Below are positions 5,685-7,149 of a stretch of 7,149 nt of DNA, in pieces. The stretch comes from Acidilobaceae archaeon. Its GTDB lineage: Archaea; Thermoproteota; Thermoprotei_A; Sulfolobales; Acidilobaceae. The stretch spans positions 1-7,149 of the forward strand of contig JALWGG010000128.1 of assembly GCA_027013765.1 (NCBI GenBank), written 5' to 3'. A program made the position numbers and the translations under genes. Numbering within the stretch: the stretch's first letter is position 1; every line of letters begins with the position of its first letter. The notes beneath the pieces were generated by a model. It was not told the origin of the DNA and ran no database searches. It saw only the letters and a list, made by a program, of their open reading frames with translations.

Positions 5685-6101
5685 ATGAACGCATATATGG
5701 ATGAAATGGAACCCACGCCTGGAGCCGGGCCCTGCATTGAAGACGTTCTAGAAATTGACGAGGGCGAGTTCAAGCTTCTCTTCGACTTCCTAACACTCCA
5801 AGAGCACGACTTTGTAGACATCTTAATTGAAAGCGATGGATTTGAAGTATATATTGAAGGCTTCATATCCACGGACTGCATAGTGGTCCTAACACTCCGT
5901 ATACGGGGATGCGGCAGCGCCCTGGCGGAGCAGTTGAGGGCGTATAGTGATTGGCCAGAGGTATCCAGGGCTATTCTTGAGGGCGACTGCATAGAGCTCG
6001 TCATCCCACCAGATCCTCCTACACGTGTTAGGGAGGCCGTTAGAAAGCTTGGCGTGGAAACCCCTATAGTTCCCAGGGCCTTTAGAATTAGGGGTGGGTA
6101 G
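5685..6101 (+). CDS. Uncharacterised small acidic protein, coupled to xpb
   Basis: A 138-residue protein I do not recognise. Its first 70 residues hold 18 Asp/Glu and a single Lys (K30), while the rest holds 11 Arg/Lys and ends RAFRIRGG, so charge is strongly polarised along the chain. The middle (about 43-75) alternates hydrophobic and polar residues in a way that suggests several beta strands. Four cysteines (C17, C65, C76, C102) are spread out and do not form a paired CxxC zinc motif. No signal peptide or membrane segment is visible. The stop TAG shares its G with the GTG start of xpb, and the pair has a TATA-like box and a GAGGG site of its own, so it is probably co-expressed with the helicase. 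A partner or regulator of XPB is a fair inference but unproven. The start could instead be ATG 5697 (MDEMEPTPG). Confidence 0.75.
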   Translation: MNAYMDEMEPTPGAGPCIEDVLEIDEGEFKLLFDFLTLQEHDFVDILIESDGFEVYIEGFISTDCIVVLTLRIRGCGSALAEQLRAYSDWPEVSRAILEGDCIELVIPPDPPTRVREAVRKLGVETPIVPRAFRIRGG

Positions 6102-7149
6102 TGGGGTTGTATTCTAGTAAGGAGCGGATCCAGTTCAAGGTATGTAAATGGATTAATAATGACACCTTCAAGGAGCTCCTAGAATTCTCAGAATACGTTG
6201 GGCGGAGGGGTGGATGCTCCTACTTCGAGATCGATCCCGTCAAGATGTGGAGGAGCGACTTGAAGATGATAGACGTTTATAGGAAGCTCTCTGAGATTGA
6301 CGGTGTTGATCCCGAGGACCTGGAGAAGATCCATGGATTGGCTGTCAAGGAATCAACTGTGCAGATATACCTCCACGATGACGGGCTACTCAGGATCAAG
6401 TCAGACATGTACCTGAAGCCTATCCTATCCAAGCTAGGCATATACCTTCCATATGACAGGGGTGAGAGGGCATACAAGGCGCCAGCCCACCTATACAGGA
6501 GGCTAGTAGAGCTATTCCAATCCCAGGGGCTAACTGTGGATGACAGAATCAACCTTCTCAACAAGAAGATCCCGAGGAAGATAAGCTTCCTAGGGAAGCT
6601 GAGGCCCTACCAGGAGGAGGCATTGGAGGCATGGAAGAGGAATAACAGGCTGGGGGTAATTGCACTGCCTACAGGGGCAGGGAAGACTGTTGTAGCTATA
6701 GCTGGCATGGTTGAAGCCAGCGTCTACACGCTGGTGGTAGTGTATACCAAGGAGCATGTAAAGCAGTGGATCGACTCCATAAAGAGGTTCACCGACGCTG
6801 ATGGCCTGGTGGGGGCGTATTACGGGGATGAGAAGAGGATAGCCCCCATAACAGTGACCACCTACCAGACCGCCTTCAAGAAGGTCAAGCTATTCGCACC
6901 CATGTTCTCGCTCCTAGTAATAGACGAGGCCCACCACCTCCCAGCGGACAAGTTCAGGGTGATAGCGACGAGGATGCCCGCACCCTACAGGATGGGCCTC
7001 TCAGCAACCATCGAGCGGGAGGATGGGAAGCACGAGGAGATATTCCCTCTCATAGGAGGAATAGTATACCATTCAACCCCAGGAGAGCTGGCCAGAAAGG
7101 GATACCTGGCCCCCTACAAGATCATAACAGTCAAGGTCAGGCTCAAGGG
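6101..7149 (+). CDS. xpb: XPB (Rad25) superfamily 2 DNA helicase, N-terminal 349 residues (runs off the right edge)
   Basis: Archaeal XPB, a 3'-5' DNA translocase/helicase related to the TFIIH subunit; archaeal forms typically act with the nuclease Bax1 in DNA unwinding and repair (known of the family), and bax1 would be expected just beyond the window. Visible in order: an N-terminal damage-recognition-like region (about 1-160), a Q-like motif LRPYQEEAL (167-175), motif I LPTGAGKT (189-196), motif Ia/Ib region VVYTKEHVKQWID (213-225), motif II VIDEAHHL (273-280), and motif III GLSATIERED (299-308), which includes the XPB-specific R-E-D triplet (306-308). The second RecA domain and thumb are cut off. 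The frame is closed upstream by TAG at 6089-6091, so the start must be GTG 6101 or TTG 6107. I use GTG 6101, which overlaps the previous stop by one base (TAGTG), but TTG 6107 has better spacing from AGGGGTG (6090-6096). Confidence 0.93.
   Translation, partial: MGLYSSKERIQFKVCKWINNDTFKELLEFSEYVGRRGGCSYFEIDPVKMWRSDLKMIDVYRKLSEIDGVDPEDLEKIHGLAVKESTVQIYLHDDGLLRIKSDMYLKPILSKLGIYLPYDRGERAYKAPAHLYRRLVELFQSQGLTVDDRINLLNKKIPRKISFLGKLRPYQEEALEAWKRNNRLGVIALPTGAGKTVVAIAGMVEASVYTLVVVYTKEHVKQWIDSIKRFTDADGLVGAYYGDEKRIAPITVTTYQTAFKKVKLFAPMFSLLVIDEAHHLPADKFRVIATRMPAPYRMGLSATIEREDGKHEEIFPLIGGIVYHSTPGELARKGYLAPYKIITVKVRLK

Overview
The window looks like a piece of a hyperthermophilic crenarchaeal chromosome, most likely Desulfurococcales or a close relative (inference). 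The reasons are strictly archaeal/eukaryote-like genes (SRP54, aIF5A, a TIP49/RuvB-like AAA+ ATPase, an archaeal XPB helicase), GTG and TTG starts, GGAGG/GGGTG/AGGTG ribosome binding sites, AGG/AGA/ATA-rich codon use, and short AT-rich TATA boxes close to the genes. There is no mobile element, CRISPR array, tRNA or rRNA, and no gene-free stretch longer than about 170 bases.

Layout: (1) The left edge holds the N-terminal 142 residues of a thiolase-family enzyme on the minus strand, starting at a TTG codon. (2) Divergent from it is a two-gene plus-strand operon: a 65-residue ubiquitin-fold sulfur carrier ending in Gly-Gly, and a TtuA/Ncs6-family tRNA 2-thiolation enzyme whose GTG start lies inside the carrier's Gly-Gly codons. 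(3) aIF5A follows with its own TATA box, which favours the internal ATG (1836) over the longer GTG (1812) start. (4) Convergent to it is a minus-strand pair: srp54 and, overlapping its stop by 4 bases, a short protein that resembles the N-terminal part of TrmY-type tRNA methyltransferases but lacks the C-terminal part of that fold. (5) A divergent AT-rich promoter region separates srp54 from a TIP49-like AAA+ ATPase gene. (6) A small uncharacterised gene with a very acidic N-terminal half follows and overlaps by one base the start of an XPB helicase gene, which runs off the right edge at residue 349.

Functional themes are tRNA sulfur modification (carrier plus TtuA), translation elongation (aIF5A), protein targeting (SRP54), and ATP-driven remodelling of nucleic acids and their complexes (TIP49-like, XPB). 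The parts most worth following up are the short TrmY-like protein coupled to SRP54, the unknown acidic protein coupled to XPB, and the possible clash over tRNA position 54 between a TtuA-type thiolase and a TrmY-like protein in one genome. I do not see a clearly new multi-gene defence or mobile system; most of the window is ordinary core archaeal genome.
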